DNA from: an uncultured Victivallales bacterium
Lineage (GTDB): Bacteria > Verrucomicrobiota > Lentisphaeria > Victivallales > UBA1829
Assembly: GCA_934644965.1 (NCBI GenBank)
Contig: CAKUDG010000007.1
Span: 1-64,000, forward strand
DNA length: 64,000 nucleotides
Direction: 5' to 3'
Under the pieces are notes generated by a model, which ran no database searches, was not told where the DNA came from, and saw only the letters and a list, made by a program, of their open reading frames with translations. Positions 16,100 to 26,442 of the stretch are shown here, one piece after another. The position numbers and the translations under genes are program-made. The stretch's first letter is position 1; every line of letters starts with the position of its first letter.

Positions 16100-17232
16100 G
16101 GATGAAATCCTTTTTTCAAGAGTCTTGCCACATTCAGAACGGTAAAGCGGATGTCTTCGGGAGCGGAGGCGATGGCTTCTTCCAGGGAGGGCCGTCCGCT
16201 GGCGATGCTGAAGGCGAAGTCGAAGATCCCGTTGAAGCGTTCGAGTTCGCCCCTGAGCGCACCGGAGAGCAGAAGCACCGGAACACCCTCTTCGTGTGCG
16301 ACGCGTGCGACTTCGGAACAGAGTTTCCCGGATTCCGTCTGTGCATCCGTGCATCCTTCACCCGTCACGACCAGATCGGCGTCGAAAAGTTTCTCCCGGA
16401 AGCGGACGGCCTTCATCACCAGGGCGGCTCCCGGGCAGAGTTTTGCGGAACAGAAGGCGCGGAGTCCGCCGCCGAGTCCTCCCGCTGCGCCGTCGCCGGG
16501 ACAGGAGACGGGATCCAGCATCCGGTTCCGGATCCAGAGCTCCGAAAGCCGTTTCAGATTCGCCTCCAGGATGCCGACCATTTCCGGCGTTGCGCCTTTC
16601 TGGGGCGCGTAGACCGCCGCCGCTCCGTCGGGACCCGTGAGCGGATTGGTCACATCGCACGCGGCATGGATCCTGATCTGGAAAAGACGCCGATCGACTC
16701 CGGAAGCGTCGATGCTTGCGAGCTTGTCCAGCGCACCCGCCCCGGGCGGAAGATCGTGCCCGTTTTCATCGAGCAGACGGTATCCGAGAGCCTGTGCCAT
16801 TCCCGCTCCGCCGTCGACAGTGGCGCTTCCCCCGATCCCGAGAGTGATCTCCTCCACGCCGACACGCATCGCGGCCCGGATCAGCTCCCCCGTCCCGTAA
16901 CTCGATGCCAGAAGCGGATTGAGCTCCTCCTTCGCCAGCAGGGCCATCCCGCTGGCGGACGCCATTTCCATCACCGCCGACTTCCCGGAATTGCAAAGCC
17001 CGAATTCCGCTTCGACATATTTTCCCAGAGGCCCCGTCACACGGACTTTCAGTTTTTCTCCGCCCAGTGCTGAGACAATGGCGTCCACCGTCCCTTCCCC
17101 GCCGTCGGCCAGAGGCACGGAAACGATTTCAGAACCGGGGAGCACGTCCTGAAAGGCCTGCTTCATGATCGAAGAGACTTTCGGACTGGAAAGACAGCCT
17201 TTGAATTTATCCGGCGCCAGAACGATTTTCAT
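16096..17232 (-). CDS. glxK: glycerate kinase (GarK/GlxK family)
   Basis: Transfers phosphate from ATP to glycerate, feeding sugar-acid catabolism into glycolysis. The 378 residues include the family opening MKIVLAPDKFKG, ADGGEGTVDA, GIGGSATVDGGAG, PGDGAAGGLGG and the ATP-site VTGEGCTDAQTESGK. It probably leads the glycerate kinase-gmk-coaC cluster with overlapping stops and starts. The upstream neighbour is an Fe-type alcohol dehydrogenase, which would suit a sugar-acid or diol route. Confidence 0.93.
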   Translation of the reverse strand: MKIVLAPDKFKGCLSSPKVSSIMKQAFQDVLPGSEIVSVPLADGGEGTVDAIVSALGGEKLKVRVTGPLGKYVEAEFGLCNSGKSAVMEMASASGMALLAKEELNPLLASSYGTGELIRAAMRVGVEEITLGIGGSATVDGGAGMAQALGYRLLDENGHDLPPGAGALDKLASIDASGVDRRLFQIRIHAACDVTNPLTGPDGAAAVYAPQKGATPEMVGILEANLKRLSELWIRNRMLDPVSCPGDGAAGGLGGGLRAFCSAKLCPGAALVMKAVRFREKLFDADLVVTGEGCTDAQTESGKLCSEVARVAHEEGVPVLLLSGALRGELERFNGIFDFAFSIASGRPSLEEAIASAPEDIRFTVLNVARLLKKGFHP

Positions 17233-17474
17233 GGCCAGCTTCTCCTTTCACACACTCTTTTCTTTCCTCAGGTTTCCTGTCTCTTTCCTGTTTCCGGCTT
17301 CTGCCGTGCGCTGCCGGTTGGGCTCTGAGTTTTCACCCGGTCTGTTTTTTTGACTCCTCTGCTCCGGTCCTGTGCATCAGAGAGAATGAATCCCGTCTGG
17401 GGGTTGTGAGCAGCCGCTCCCCTGAGTCGCGAACCGCTGATTTCTGCAGAGGGGGGGGACACGCTCTGTGTTTT

Positions 17475-18713
17475 TCAGCGGGGAGGGAGGGAATCCCTCT
17501 GCAGCGCATCGGCAAGCAGTCCTGTCAGGATTTCCTCTGCCTGTCCGGGAGCAACGGCGCGCGGAGCCGTTTCCAGTTTGACGGGATTTTCCTTTGCCGC
17601 CGTCGCGATTTTCGCAATCATGTCCGCATCGAATCCGGGCAGTTCCCTGAGCGAGCGGATTCCGGAGAAGGTCCGGAAAAACGATTCGTATGCCGCGATC
17701 ACGTCGGCCGGGCTGCGCTGCGGGGCGGCAGAAGGGAAGATGCCGATAAGTTTTTCTGTGGCCTTCCTGACCGCCTCCTCTTCCAGATAGAAGTTCCAGA
17801 AGCAGGGAAGGAGAGCGGCAACCGCGAATCCATGCGGGACTTTCCCGTAAAAGGAAAAACTGCACAGATGCGGCAATCCTGTCGGGCGGGTTCTGATGCA
17901 CATTCCTCCGAGCGTTGCGGCGGCGGAGAGACGTTCTCTCGCCAGGAGGCTGTCCGGTTTCTCAAGGGCTTCCGGCAGCGCCTTGACAATCAGGCGGATG
18001 GCTTCGACAGCCCAGGATTCCGCTTCCGGATCGGAATGTTCCGCCCTGGTGTTGAGAAGACTTTCGATGGCATGTGCCATGGCGTCGAAGGCGGTGGCGG
18101 CGGTGAGTCTGGACGGCATGGAAAGCGTGAAGGCCGGATCGACAAGAGCAAGATGCGGAGTGATTGCCTCATCCGCAATCAGGCGCTTGACTCCGGCTTC
18201 CCGATCGACGATATTGGCATAGGGGGTGACTTCCGATCCCGTTCCCGCAGTCGTCGGGATGCATACGACGCGTTTGAACTCTCTGTTCGGGAAGGCGGCG
18301 GAAGCCTTTCCGGCGCCGAAAAGTTCCGTGACATCCATTCCTGTCTGCCAGGAGATCCATGCGGCCTTTGCTGCATCCATGACGCTTCCTCCGCCCATGG
18401 CGATCATCGTTCCGGGGTTGTTCTTTTCCAGCTCCGCGACGATGGCGCGGACGGTTTCCGCATCCGGTTCCGCAGGGATGTCCCTGAAAATGGGCACTTC
18501 GAGATCGAAACTGAGAGCCATTTCAATGAATTTCTGATAGGCGCCGCTGGCGATCACGGATTTTCCTCCGATGGCGAGGAAAGCGAAGGAGACGCCTTCG
18601 AGCATCAGATATTCGCCGAGCTGAGTGAGGGCGGCGTCTCCGAAAAAAATGTCTGAAGGAGCGTAAGTGTCGAAGCAGCGGACGTATTCCTTGTCGGCGA
18701 GGTGATGATTCAT
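17475..18713 (-). CDS. iron-containing alcohol dehydrogenase
   Basis: A group III, Fe-dependent NAD(P) dehydrogenase of 412 residues. It has the nucleotide loop MGGGSVMDAAKA, PTTAGTGSEVTPYA, and metal ligands Asp and His in FDAMAHAIE plus later histidines in GLPHLCS and KVPHGFAVA. ATG 18713 has GGAGGA 8 bases upstream; the frame to 18788 is unlikely. The substrate could be an alcohol, diol or lactaldehyde. It lies 242 bp upstream of glycerate kinase on the same strand. Confidence 0.88.
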   Translation of the reverse strand: MNHHLADKEYVRCFDTYAPSDIFFGDAALTQLGEYLMLEGVSFAFLAIGGKSVIASGAYQKFIEMALSFDLEVPIFRDIPAEPDAETVRAIVAELEKNNPGTMIAMGGGSVMDAAKAAWISWQTGMDVTELFGAGKASAAFPNREFKRVVCIPTTAGTGSEVTPYANIVDREAGVKRLIADEAITPHLALVDPAFTLSMPSRLTAATAFDAMAHAIESLLNTRAEHSDPEAESWAVEAIRLIVKALPEALEKPDSLLARERLSAAATLGGMCIRTRPTGLPHLCSFSFYGKVPHGFAVAALLPCFWNFYLEEEAVRKATEKLIGIFPSAAPQRSPADVIAAYESFFRTFSGIRSLRELPGFDADMIAKIATAAKENPVKLETAPRAVAPGQAEEILTGLLADALQRDSLPPR

Positions 18714-19114
18714 CTCTGAGTTCCTCCGGGTCGTTATTCCAGTGTCATTTTCATTCGTGAAAGGTACAGTCAGAACTTGAAAAATCAAATGCCTCCGTCA
18801 AGAAATTGTTTTTGACCGGGCCGGATCACTGTCTGTTTGGGGGGAAGGATTTGAATGTGAAAATTTCATTGAGAAAAAATGCGGGAAAATGCACGAAAAT
18901 GCTTGCCAATTGTTTGGAGAGGTGTAAATTACTTTTTCCGTATCATCTCCGCATGAGGGGTGTGTTTCTGTATCTTCGGGAAGCCTCCCCCCCCGTCTTC
19001 CGTTCCGGAGAGGAGAGGGGGCGGGAGTCATGAACGGGAGAAGAGAGTCCGGAGTCAAGACAGTCAAACAACAAACAAATCAGAATAAGTCAATAAGAAG
19101 GATTGGAGACAGCA
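18714..19114. other. divergent control region (Fe-ADH / yajC)
   Basis: No gene is visible. The plus strand carries a candidate yajC promoter (18903-18930) and several copies of AAAATGC near 18875-18902. Short open frames on the minus strand have no motifs. Confidence 0.5.
18903..18930 (+). promoter_or_regulatory. putative yajC-secDF promoter
   Basis: TTGCCA (18903-18908) and TAAATT (18925-18930) are spaced 16 bp, about 185 bp before the yajC start. Weak by eye. Confidence 0.35.
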
Positions 19115-19546
19115 ATGTTGGAAGGATTCATCACTTTGGCCCAGGCCGCCGCTGGAGAAGCGGGAAACACCGCCGCCGCCACCGCCCAGGCCGCCGCCGC
19201 TACTGCACAGGCCGCCGCTCAGCCCGCCGCCGCTCAGCAGGCATCCGGGTGGGAAAGCATCATGAGTCTCCTGCCGATGATCATTATCATCGTGGCGATG
19301 TTCTATCTGATGTACAGGGGGCAGAAGAAGGAACAGAAACGCCGTGCGGAAATGATTGATTCCATCAAGGCCGGGACGCAGGTGCTGACGATTGGCGGAA
19401 TCATGGGCAAGATTGTATCCGTGTCGGAGAAGTCCTTTGAACTGGAGATTGCCAGAAACATCCGTGTGGAGATTGCGAAGTCCGCTGTGGCCTCCATTCT
19501 GGATGAGGAAGAGAAACATGAGACAGGGGATATTGTCAAGAAATGA
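19115..19546 (+). CDS. yajC: Sec translocon accessory subunit YajC
   Basis: A single-span protein of the SecDF-YajC complex. The 143 residues start MLEGFITLAQ with GGAGA six bases upstream; ATG 19103 is a less likely start. An Ala/Gln-rich segment of about 35 residues precedes the membrane span LLPMIIIIVAMFYLMYRGQK, which is followed by the YajC signature KKEQKRRAEM and IKAGTQVLTIGGIMGKI. The long Ala/Gln leader is unusual. The stop overlaps the secDF start (ATGA). Confidence 0.93.
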   Translation: MLEGFITLAQAAAGEAGNTAAATAQAAAATAQAAAQPAAAQQASGWESIMSLLPMIIIIVAMFYLMYRGQKKEQKRRAEMIDSIKAGTQVLTIGGIMGKIVSVSEKSFELEIARNIRVEIAKSAVASILDEEEKHETGDIVKK

Positions 19547-22143
19547 ATAAGAAGCCCTTTCTTCTGAGATCGTTTTTCGCCCTTGTGGTGGTGGTGGTTT
19601 TTGTCGCCTCGATGTTTCCGCTGACCCAGAGCGACTTTTACAAGACTCTGGAAGGACTTGTGGAGAATCCCGAGAATCCGGAACTGCAGGCAGTGATTGC
19701 GGATGCGCGTGCTCTTCAGAAGCAGGACGAAGTGATGTATGAATCCGCGGCCAAGGCACTGGAGGAGGCGGCGGAGAAACGCGGAGTCAGTCTGATCCAG
19801 CATGTGAAGCCTCTGATTGTGAAGTCGCAGAAGCTCATCAACAACAGCGATGTGATTTCCCTGGTCCGGAAAAATGCGGCGGGATCGATCCGGCTCGGGA
19901 TCGACCTGAACGGCGGAGCCGAGTTCATGCTTCTGCTGGAGCCTCAGGATAAAAATGTTTCCTATGACCGCCTGCAGTTCGACCGTTTCCGCGACACGGC
20001 CATTGAAACTCTCCGCAAACGTCTGGAATCCCAGAATATTTTTGAGACGGAAATCTCCCCTTCCGGCCAGAATCTGGTGTCCATGCGCGTGCCTCTGGTA
20101 ACCAAGGAGGAAAAGGCCAATCTTGAAAAACTCATATCCATGACCGCGCAGCTTCAGTTCAAACTGGTGCATCCGAACAGTGATGCGGAGGTGGAACGCT
20201 ATCTGCAGGATCCGGATTCCTACATGCCTCCGGAGGGTACCGTCATCATGGAGAACATCGAGTTCGACAATCTGGGAAGAATGCAGAAGCAGTACTTCCT
20301 GGTGGAACGCGAAACTCAGATGAGCGGCGAGGAAATCCAGGACGCGTTTGTCCAGATCGACCAGGCCGGCCGGCGTGAAATCGCCTTCCAGCTGAAACCC
20401 AGCGGGACGGTCCGCTTCGGTGACGTCACCAGGAACAATATCGGGCGCAGACTTGCCATCATCCTCGACGGGAAACTGTATTCGGCTCCGAATATCCAGA
20501 GCGCAATTCCCGGCGGGCGCGGCGTCATCACCGGAAGTTTCTCCAAAGAAGACGCTGAAAACATTGCGAACGCACTTGTCAGCGGGAGCGTACCCTTCAA
20601 GATCAGCGTTGTCCAGAAGTCTGACATTGACCCGATGGTCGGGAAGCAGACGGTCCGCGACAGTCTGTTCAGCGGGATCGCCGGCACGATTCTGGTGATG
20701 CTGTTCATGCTGATCTATTACCGGATATCCGGTCTGATTGCCAACATTTCACTTGTGGTGAACGCACTTCTGATCCTCGGGGCTCTTGCCGCGTTCGATG
20801 TGACTCTGACTTTGCCCGGAATCGCGGGTATTGTGCTGACGATCGGCATGGCCGTCGATGCGAACGTGCTGATCTATGAACGCATCCGGGAGGAGCTTGC
20901 GGCGGGGAAAACGCTTCTGAATGCCGTCGACATCGGATTCAGCCGCGCTTTCACGGCCATTTTCGACTCGAATCTGACGACTCTCTTTACCGCGCTGATC
21001 CTTCTCTGGCAGGGGACGGGCGCCATCAAGGGATTCGCCATGACGCTTGCCATCGGTATCTTCACAACGCTCTTCACGGCGGTGTTCCTGACACGGCTTC
21101 TGTTTGACATCATGTTCCGGATTCCGTGGCTTCACATTACAAATCTTCGCATGATGTCCTTCCTGAAGTCTCCGCACATCAATTTTCTGGGGCAGAGGAA
21201 GATTGCGCTCTCGATCTCGCTGCTGCTGATCGTCTTTTCCTTTGCGGTCCTGGCGGTGAAGGGTAAAGACGTGCTCGGAGTGGACTTCACCGGCGGCACG
21301 CAGCTCGAAATGGACTTTGAAAAGATGATCCCGGCGGAGGAAATCACCCGTTTCATGAACGAGCAGGGGTATGATGCCAAAACCGCGTACAAAACGACCA
21401 ATGCCGTCGGGAACGAACAGGTTCTGGAACTTCTGGTTCGTCCGCAGAGAGCTTCCGGGAAGGAGACTCTTTCCGCGGGCGACAGTCACATGCTCGAAAC
21501 GATTACTTCCGAACTGAACCGGAAATTCCCCAGCGCCAAGTTTGTGGCAAAACGGCAGGATGTTCTCGGTGCCCAGATCGGGAGAACCTTCACCATTTCC
21601 GCTCTGATTTCCATTGCGCTGGCAATGCTCGGAATGGTGCTTTACATGATGATCCGCTTTGAACTGTCCTACTCGATTGCCGCGAACGTGGCACTGATTC
21701 ACGACGTCATCATTTCGCTCGGGATCTACATGGCTTTCGGCGGACAACTGACTTTGCAGACCGTCGCAGCAGTCCTGACCCTGATCGGATATTCGGTCAA
21801 CGACACCATTGTGACCTTTGACCGTCAGAGGGAAAATCTCCGGCTCCTTCAGGACAAAACCTACTGGGACATCATCAACATCAGCATCAATCAGACTCTG
21901 GCGAGAACGATTCTGACCTCGGTCTCCGTTATTTTGATTCTGCTGACGCAGTTCTTCTTCGGCGGCTCTGGGATCCGGGACTTCATTTCGATTATGCTGA
22001 TCGGCTGTATTGTGGGAACGTATTCCTCCATCTACACGGCCAGCATCATTGTCGCCTACTGGCATAAATCCGTGAACAATGTCCGTGAACGGATTCCCGG
22101 AGAGGAGGAAAACGTCGGGAAAGAGAAGCCTGCCGTGGCATAA
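19543..22143 (+). CDS. secDF: protein translocase SecDF (fused)
   Basis: An 866-residue fusion of SecD and SecF, the proton-driven motor that pulls proteins through SecYEG at the periplasmic side. The SecD half has the first span, a periplasmic P1 region with RLGIDLNGGAEFML, the GRRLAIILDGKLYSAP strand and five spans including GMAVDANVLIYERIREEL. The SecF half begins near residue 540 with DVLGVDFTGGTQLEMDF and ends with GYSVNDTIVTFDRQREN. It is translationally coupled to yajC. Confidence 0.97.
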   Translation: MNKKPFLLRSFFALVVVVVFVASMFPLTQSDFYKTLEGLVENPENPELQAVIADARALQKQDEVMYESAAKALEEAAEKRGVSLIQHVKPLIVKSQKLINNSDVISLVRKNAAGSIRLGIDLNGGAEFMLLLEPQDKNVSYDRLQFDRFRDTAIETLRKRLESQNIFETEISPSGQNLVSMRVPLVTKEEKANLEKLISMTAQLQFKLVHPNSDAEVERYLQDPDSYMPPEGTVIMENIEFDNLGRMQKQYFLVERETQMSGEEIQDAFVQIDQAGRREIAFQLKPSGTVRFGDVTRNNIGRRLAIILDGKLYSAPNIQSAIPGGRGVITGSFSKEDAENIANALVSGSVPFKISVVQKSDIDPMVGKQTVRDSLFSGIAGTILVMLFMLIYYRISGLIANISLVVNALLILGALAAFDVTLTLPGIAGIVLTIGMAVDANVLIYERIREELAAGKTLLNAVDIGFSRAFTAIFDSNLTTLFTALILLWQGTGAIKGFAMTLAIGIFTTLFTAVFLTRLLFDIMFRIPWLHITNLRMMSFLKSPHINFLGQRKIALSISLLLIVFSFAVLAVKGKDVLGVDFTGGTQLEMDFEKMIPAEEITRFMNEQGYDAKTAYKTTNAVGNEQVLELLVRPQRASGKETLSAGDSHMLETITSELNRKFPSAKFVAKRQDVLGAQIGRTFTISALISIALAMLGMVLYMMIRFELSYSIAANVALIHDVIISLGIYMAFGGQLTLQTVAAVLTLIGYSVNDTIVTFDRQRENLRLLQDKTYWDIINISINQTLARTILTSVSVILILLTQFFFGGSGIRDFISIMLIGCIVGTYSSIYTASIIVAYWHKSVNNVRERIPGEEENVGKEKPAVA

Positions 22144-22208
22144 TGCGTCTCTTTAGGTTTTTGAGAAGAATAAACAGAAGAAAACTCAGAGTCTGAACAA
22201 AACATAGT

Positions 22209-22255
22209 GCGGCGCCGGGACGGGGGGTGTTTCTCTCCCCCCCTCTCTGCGCCGC
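22209..22255 (+). terminator. long GC hairpin after secDF
   Basis: GCGGCGC (22209-22215) pairs with GCGCCGC (22249-22255), enclosing a G6 run that can pair with C7. No T-run follows, so termination is possible but unproven. Confidence 0.3.
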
Positions 22256-22386
22256 ATCTGATTTCAGCGGCGTAATCGGCGGAAAGGGCGGGAATCATCC
22301 AGACTGCGGCGGAAAGACGCCGTCCGCGCTGTTGTGCTTTTCCCCCTTCCTCTTTTTTTTTGGACAGAAAGGTTTCTAAGGTGGAA

Positions 22387-23043
22387 ATGACGAGTTTCTG
22401 TGAAATTACGGCGGTCCGTCACGGACAGACTTTTGACAACATCCGCGGAATCCTCCAGGGCCAGAAGAACAGTGAACTGGATCCCAACGGAATTGCCCAG
22501 GCATGCGCGGCGGCGCTCCGTCTGGCAGGGGAATCCTTTGATGCGGTCTACAGCAGCGATCTCGGAAGAACGCTTCAGACCGCATCCATCCTGATGAGTC
22601 ATCATCTTCCGCCGCTGGAGATCATTCCGGTCCCGGACTTGCGGGAATGGAATTTCGGGGAGCTCCAGGGACGTGCTTATGCGGAACTGCAGGCGAAATA
22701 TCCGGAAATCATGGGGGCTTTGAAACGGAATTCGGACAATGTTTCCGTTCCCGGAGGGGAATCTTCCGCGGAATTCCAGAAAAGGATCTCGGATTTTCTG
22801 GACTCGGTTTCGGAACGGCATCCGGGAGAGAAACTGCTCATCGTGACGCATGGCGGCGCAATGCAGTGTGTGTTTCGTCATGTGGTGGGACGGCCCTTCG
22901 GGAACAATGCAATGCCTCTTGCGGACAATGCTTCCGTCAGTCGTTTCCGCCGAAATCTCGATACCGGAGCCTGGCAGCTGATTACCTGGAACGACTGCGC
23001 CCATCTGCAGAACCTGGAACTCAAACCGACTTTGACATATTGA
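22387..23043 (+). CDS. histidine phosphatase (phosphoglycerate mutase-like)
   Basis: A 218-residue 2H-phosphatase. The phosphorylated histidine is in AVRHGQTFDN, the acid is in LREWNFGELQGR and the second histidine in VTHGGAMQCVFRH. Related enzymes include PhoE, CobC and GpmB types; the substrate is not determined and no cobalamin genes are nearby. ATG 22387 has AAGG just upstream; GTG 22381 is a close alternative. Confidence 0.87.
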   Translation: MTSFCEITAVRHGQTFDNIRGILQGQKNSELDPNGIAQACAAALRLAGESFDAVYSSDLGRTLQTASILMSHHLPPLEIIPVPDLREWNFGELQGRAYAELQAKYPEIMGALKRNSDNVSVPGGESSAEFQKRISDFLDSVSERHPGEKLLIVTHGGAMQCVFRHVVGRPFGNNAMPLADNASVSRFRRNLDTGAWQLITWNDCAHLQNLELKPTLTY

Positions 23044-23429
23044 ATCCCGATATCAAGCTCTGGAAAGGAACGCTTTCCGGTCATTGCTCCGGATTTGCTG
23101 TTCTTTTCCCCGCCTCCGCCTTCCCCCCCGGCGGTGGACGTGATTACTTTTTCCGGAAAGGATCTCCCGAGCGGGAATTGTTTTTTTCTTCGTCATCTTT
23201 ATATTACCCCTATCGCTTATTGCTGCGCAGGGACGCTTCTTCCCGTGAGGTGAGGCGCCGAAGCGAGATGAGATAGGGGACTTGACTGCGTTTTCTCCTC
23301 CCTCTCTCATCGCGGGAACAGAGAAACGGCTTTTCTTTCTCCACCCATATCCTTCCGGCCACGGTTCACATCCTCCGGAAAGAAGGAAAAGAAGAATAAT
23401 GAAAAAACAGAAACAATGAGGTTTTCTGA
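23044..23429. other. gene-free spacer before nnr
   Basis: These 386 bp have GC-rich runs and no supported coding frame, RNA fold or clear promoter. Plus-strand open frames here are extensions of out-of-frame reads. Confidence 0.45.
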
Positions 23430-25115
23430 ATGAAGGCGCTGAAGGCGGAACAAATGCGTGCCCTGGACCGCAGAACGATTCAGGAAGGAATCGCAAGCGG
23501 AACGGAACTGATGGAAAGAGCCGGGGCTCTTGCGGCGGAGGAAATCATTTCGTTTCTGCCTGTTCTCTGCAATATTCCGGGAGGAGGAGAAGAAGGGAGG
23601 GGGGGCTTCTTCGGGACGTCGTTTCGAAACGGACGAAGTGCGTGGAATGCCGAGAGCGCTTCCGGTAGGAGGAGAAGGATCGTCATTCTTGCGGGGAAAG
23701 GAAATAACGGGGGGGATGCCTTTGTTGCGGCGCGTCGTCTGCATGAATCGGGCGTCAGAGAGCGTTTCGGACTTGAAATTTCCCTGTTCTGCGTGTGCGG
23801 GGAGGAGGAACTTTCCGGAGATGCGCTGGAAATGTTCCGGAAACTGCCTCCGGAAGTCAGGGAATCCATGAGCCGGAGCTTTTCGGAAGCGGATGCCGCA
23901 TCCGCTCTGCTGATTGTGGACGGTCTGCTCGGGACCGGGATCCGCGGTTCGCTGCGCGAGCCTTTTAAAAGCTGGATCGGGATTGTGAACCATGCGGAGA
24001 GACCGACCGTTGCTCTTGATATCGCTTCCGGTCTCAATGCAGATGACGGAAGCGTTGCGGACGAAGCCGTCACTGCGGATGTCACTCTGACCATGGCTTT
24101 TCCGAAACAAGGTTTTTTCCAGGGGGAGGGGATCCGGAAAACAGGGCGTGTCCGCGTTCTGGACATCGGCATTCCGCAGTCGTTTGCGGATGGGTATGTC
24201 GGCTGTCCGGAAGTCCAGACTCTTCCGGAGATACGTCCTTTTTTCCGCCGGGAGGCATTTGATACCTACAAAAATCTCCGCGGACATCTTCTGGTGGCGG
24301 GCGGCAGTTCGCTCTACCCTTCCGCGCCGTTTCTTTCCGCGGAAGCGGCGCTCCGGAGCGGTGCGGGCCTGGTGACCGTGCTTCTGCCGGCATCGGCGGA
24401 AATCTTCTGCCGTGTTCCGAAGTCCGTGATCGTGAGAAGACTGCCGGATGACGGGACAGGATGCTTTACAGAAAGTTCCATCCCCGGAATCCGGAGCCTG
24501 CTGGAAAAAATGAATGCCGTTTCCATCGGTCCCGGGATGGGATGTTCCCCACGGACCCTGCCGTTCCTGAAAGAGATCCTTGGAGTCCGGAAACCGACGG
24601 TGATGGATGCCGATGCGCTGAATCTTTTTGCGCAGTATGCCGATGAGGTTTCCTCTCTGATCGGAGAGAACTGCGTCCTGACTCCTCATGACGGGGAACT
24701 GCGCCGTCTTCTAAGCGCGTTGGAGCCGGGTCTTGCTTTTGCCTGCGCATCGTCCGGAGACCTGTCCCCCGCGATTCCCGCTGTGGAGAAGGCGCTGGCC
24801 CTGGCCAGGCGTACCGGAGCTGTAACGGTGATGAAAGGACCGAGAAGCGTTATTGCACGTCCGGCAGGGGAATTCAAAATCAATCTGAGCGGCTGCCCCG
24901 CCTTGGGGACGGCGGGAAGCGGAGATGTCCTGACGGGGATGGCAGGAGCTCTCCTGGCAAACGGCCTGCCGCCCTTTGACGCGGCTCGTGCGGCGGTGTT
25001 TCTCCACGCTTCCGCCTCCGAAGCAGCCATGCCCTTCGGTTCGCGTGGGCTCCTTGCCGACGACCTCGTTTCTTTTCTGCCCGGTGCCCTGAAAATGATT
25101 TCGGAGGTCGCATGA
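23430..25115 (+). CDS. nnr: bifunctional NAD(P)HX epimerase / ADP-dependent dehydratase
   Basis: Repairs hydrated NADH and NADPH. The N-terminal YjeF domain (about 1-240) epimerises R- and S-NADHX (AGKGNNGGDAFVAARRL, DIASGLNADDG). The C-terminal ribokinase-like domain (about 260-561) dehydrates S-NADHX using ADP (HLLVAGGS, IGPGMG, TPHDGELRRL, GTAGSGDVLTGM). A Gly/Arg-rich insert of about 35 residues (GGGEEGRGGFFG...GRRRR) interrupts the N-terminal domain just before its nucleotide loop. The stop overlaps the next gene (ATGA). Confidence 0.95.
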   Translation: MKALKAEQMRALDRRTIQEGIASGTELMERAGALAAEEIISFLPVLCNIPGGGEEGRGGFFGTSFRNGRSAWNAESASGRRRRIVILAGKGNNGGDAFVAARRLHESGVRERFGLEISLFCVCGEEELSGDALEMFRKLPPEVRESMSRSFSEADAASALLIVDGLLGTGIRGSLREPFKSWIGIVNHAERPTVALDIASGLNADDGSVADEAVTADVTLTMAFPKQGFFQGEGIRKTGRVRVLDIGIPQSFADGYVGCPEVQTLPEIRPFFRREAFDTYKNLRGHLLVAGGSSLYPSAPFLSAEAALRSGAGLVTVLLPASAEIFCRVPKSVIVRRLPDDGTGCFTESSIPGIRSLLEKMNAVSIGPGMGCSPRTLPFLKEILGVRKPTVMDADALNLFAQYADEVSSLIGENCVLTPHDGELRRLLSALEPGLAFACASSGDLSPAIPAVEKALALARRTGAVTVMKGPRSVIARPAGEFKINLSGCPALGTAGSGDVLTGMAGALLANGLPPFDAARAAVFLHASASEAAMPFGSRGLLADDLVSFLPGALKMISEVA

Positions 25116-26032
25116 GCGGAGGAGAGACAGAGTGTTTCCGGGGGGTGGAGAAGAAAACTTCGGCGGAGAAAATCCTTCAGAATCGAAATCAGGATCAGCA
25201 GAAGAAAGGGCGGAAAATGCGCGTTTTTCTGCTTCTGACCTCAGCTCTTGTCTGTGTTGCGGCGGGATTTCTCGGGCTGTTTCGGAATTACGGGCGGGAC
25301 TGGTTCGGGGAGGTGGATCGCACCGATAAGAATGTTGCCGGACTGAACCGGGAAGAGACTCTGGCCTGTCTGAAACAGTGGATGGAGGCCGTGGAGCGGA
25401 ATCTCCCGGAAAAGGCTCTCTTTTACGCGGCTCTCGTGGTGCCTGAACAGGAAAAGTGGGACCCGCCCTCACGGGGGGAAATGACTCTTTTCCTGGCAAA
25501 CGGAATTCCTTCGGGCATCCTGAATTCCCGTTTCGACCGGACGGATTTCCTGCGATGGCGCAGCATCGCCGAGGCCCAAACCATCACTGAACATATCCGT
25601 GACGACAGGGAAATGCTACTGGCCATGCGCGATCATCCGTCCCTTGCTATGGAAATCGCTTTTCAAAACCATTACCGGGTTCTTCTTCTGGAGTCGCTGT
25701 CCAAAGAAAACGGGGAGGTCCGCGAGCAGTACTATGAACTCTCACGTGCAGGGAAGACCATGAACATCCCGCTCGGACGATTGAAAAACTGGAATGGGGA
25801 AGAAGGTCTCAGTGTTACGGATGTATCAGAGGGGGGGCAGTACCGTGTCCGTCTCGTCTATCCCTGTCCCCTGAACGATTTCAAGCGCGTGAACAAACTC
25901 CTTTACAGCCGTGCCGAACCGTTGAGAAATTTGATCCTCGCGGATTTCCCGGAAGATCCCGCGGAAGGATTCCTGAAAGCGGTGGAAACTCATCCATGGG
26001 TGCAGGAAAGCGTAATCAGAATTGTGAAGTGA
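25112..26032 (+). CDS. membrane-anchored protein of unknown function
   Basis: I do not recognise this 306-residue protein. A charged leader of about 35 residues precedes one hydrophobic span (MRVFLLLTSALVCVAAGFLG), and the rest is soluble and probably periplasmic, rich in Glu, Arg and Leu. GGAGG lies four bases before ATG 25112, which overlaps the nnr stop; an internal ATG at 25217 with GGGCGG upstream would give a normal signal peptide and may be the true start. No catalytic motif is visible. Confidence 0.7.
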   Translation: MSGGETECFRGVEKKTSAEKILQNRNQDQQKKGRKMRVFLLLTSALVCVAAGFLGLFRNYGRDWFGEVDRTDKNVAGLNREETLACLKQWMEAVERNLPEKALFYAALVVPEQEKWDPPSRGEMTLFLANGIPSGILNSRFDRTDFLRWRSIAEAQTITEHIRDDREMLLAMRDHPSLAMEIAFQNHYRVLLLESLSKENGEVREQYYELSRAGKTMNIPLGRLKNWNGEEGLSVTDVSEGGQYRVRLVYPCPLNDFKRVNKLLYSRAEPLRNLILADFPEDPAEGFLKAVETHPWVQESVIRIVK

Positions 26033-26442
26033 TTTCCCCATCTCTCTTCTTTTCTCGTGAAACCGCTTTTGACCTGTCAAGAATGCGCTCCGCATGCCCG
26101 CATCCGTACGGAGAGTGAGAATAGAAAGGGATGATGAGAGAAGAGAGTGGAGATGTGGAGATGTGGAAAAACGGGAAGAAGATTTTTTTATTTCCCTTGT
26201 TCTCTTTCTCGTCCCTCTCCTTTTTTCCCGGAACAAACGGCTCTTCTTTTCCCCCTTCCGGAATGCGGAGATGCGGCATCCGGAACGGAACAAAGCAGAA
26301 AACAGCGAGTCGGGAATCGGCCGCGGGCGCGGCGGGAGGGGAAGGTGAAGAGAAGGAAGATGGAAAACAGGATTGAAAAAGAATTGAAAAATATTATTGA
26401 AAAATTAAGAACACAATGGAAAAGGGAAAAGTGGGGAAAAGA
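26033..26442. other. gene-free A/G-rich spacer
   Basis: About 410 bp, strongly purine-rich on the plus strand. Lys/Arg/Glu-rich open frames overlap in all three phases and lack conserved features. It presumably holds the promoter of the Mur-ligase gene. Confidence 0.45.
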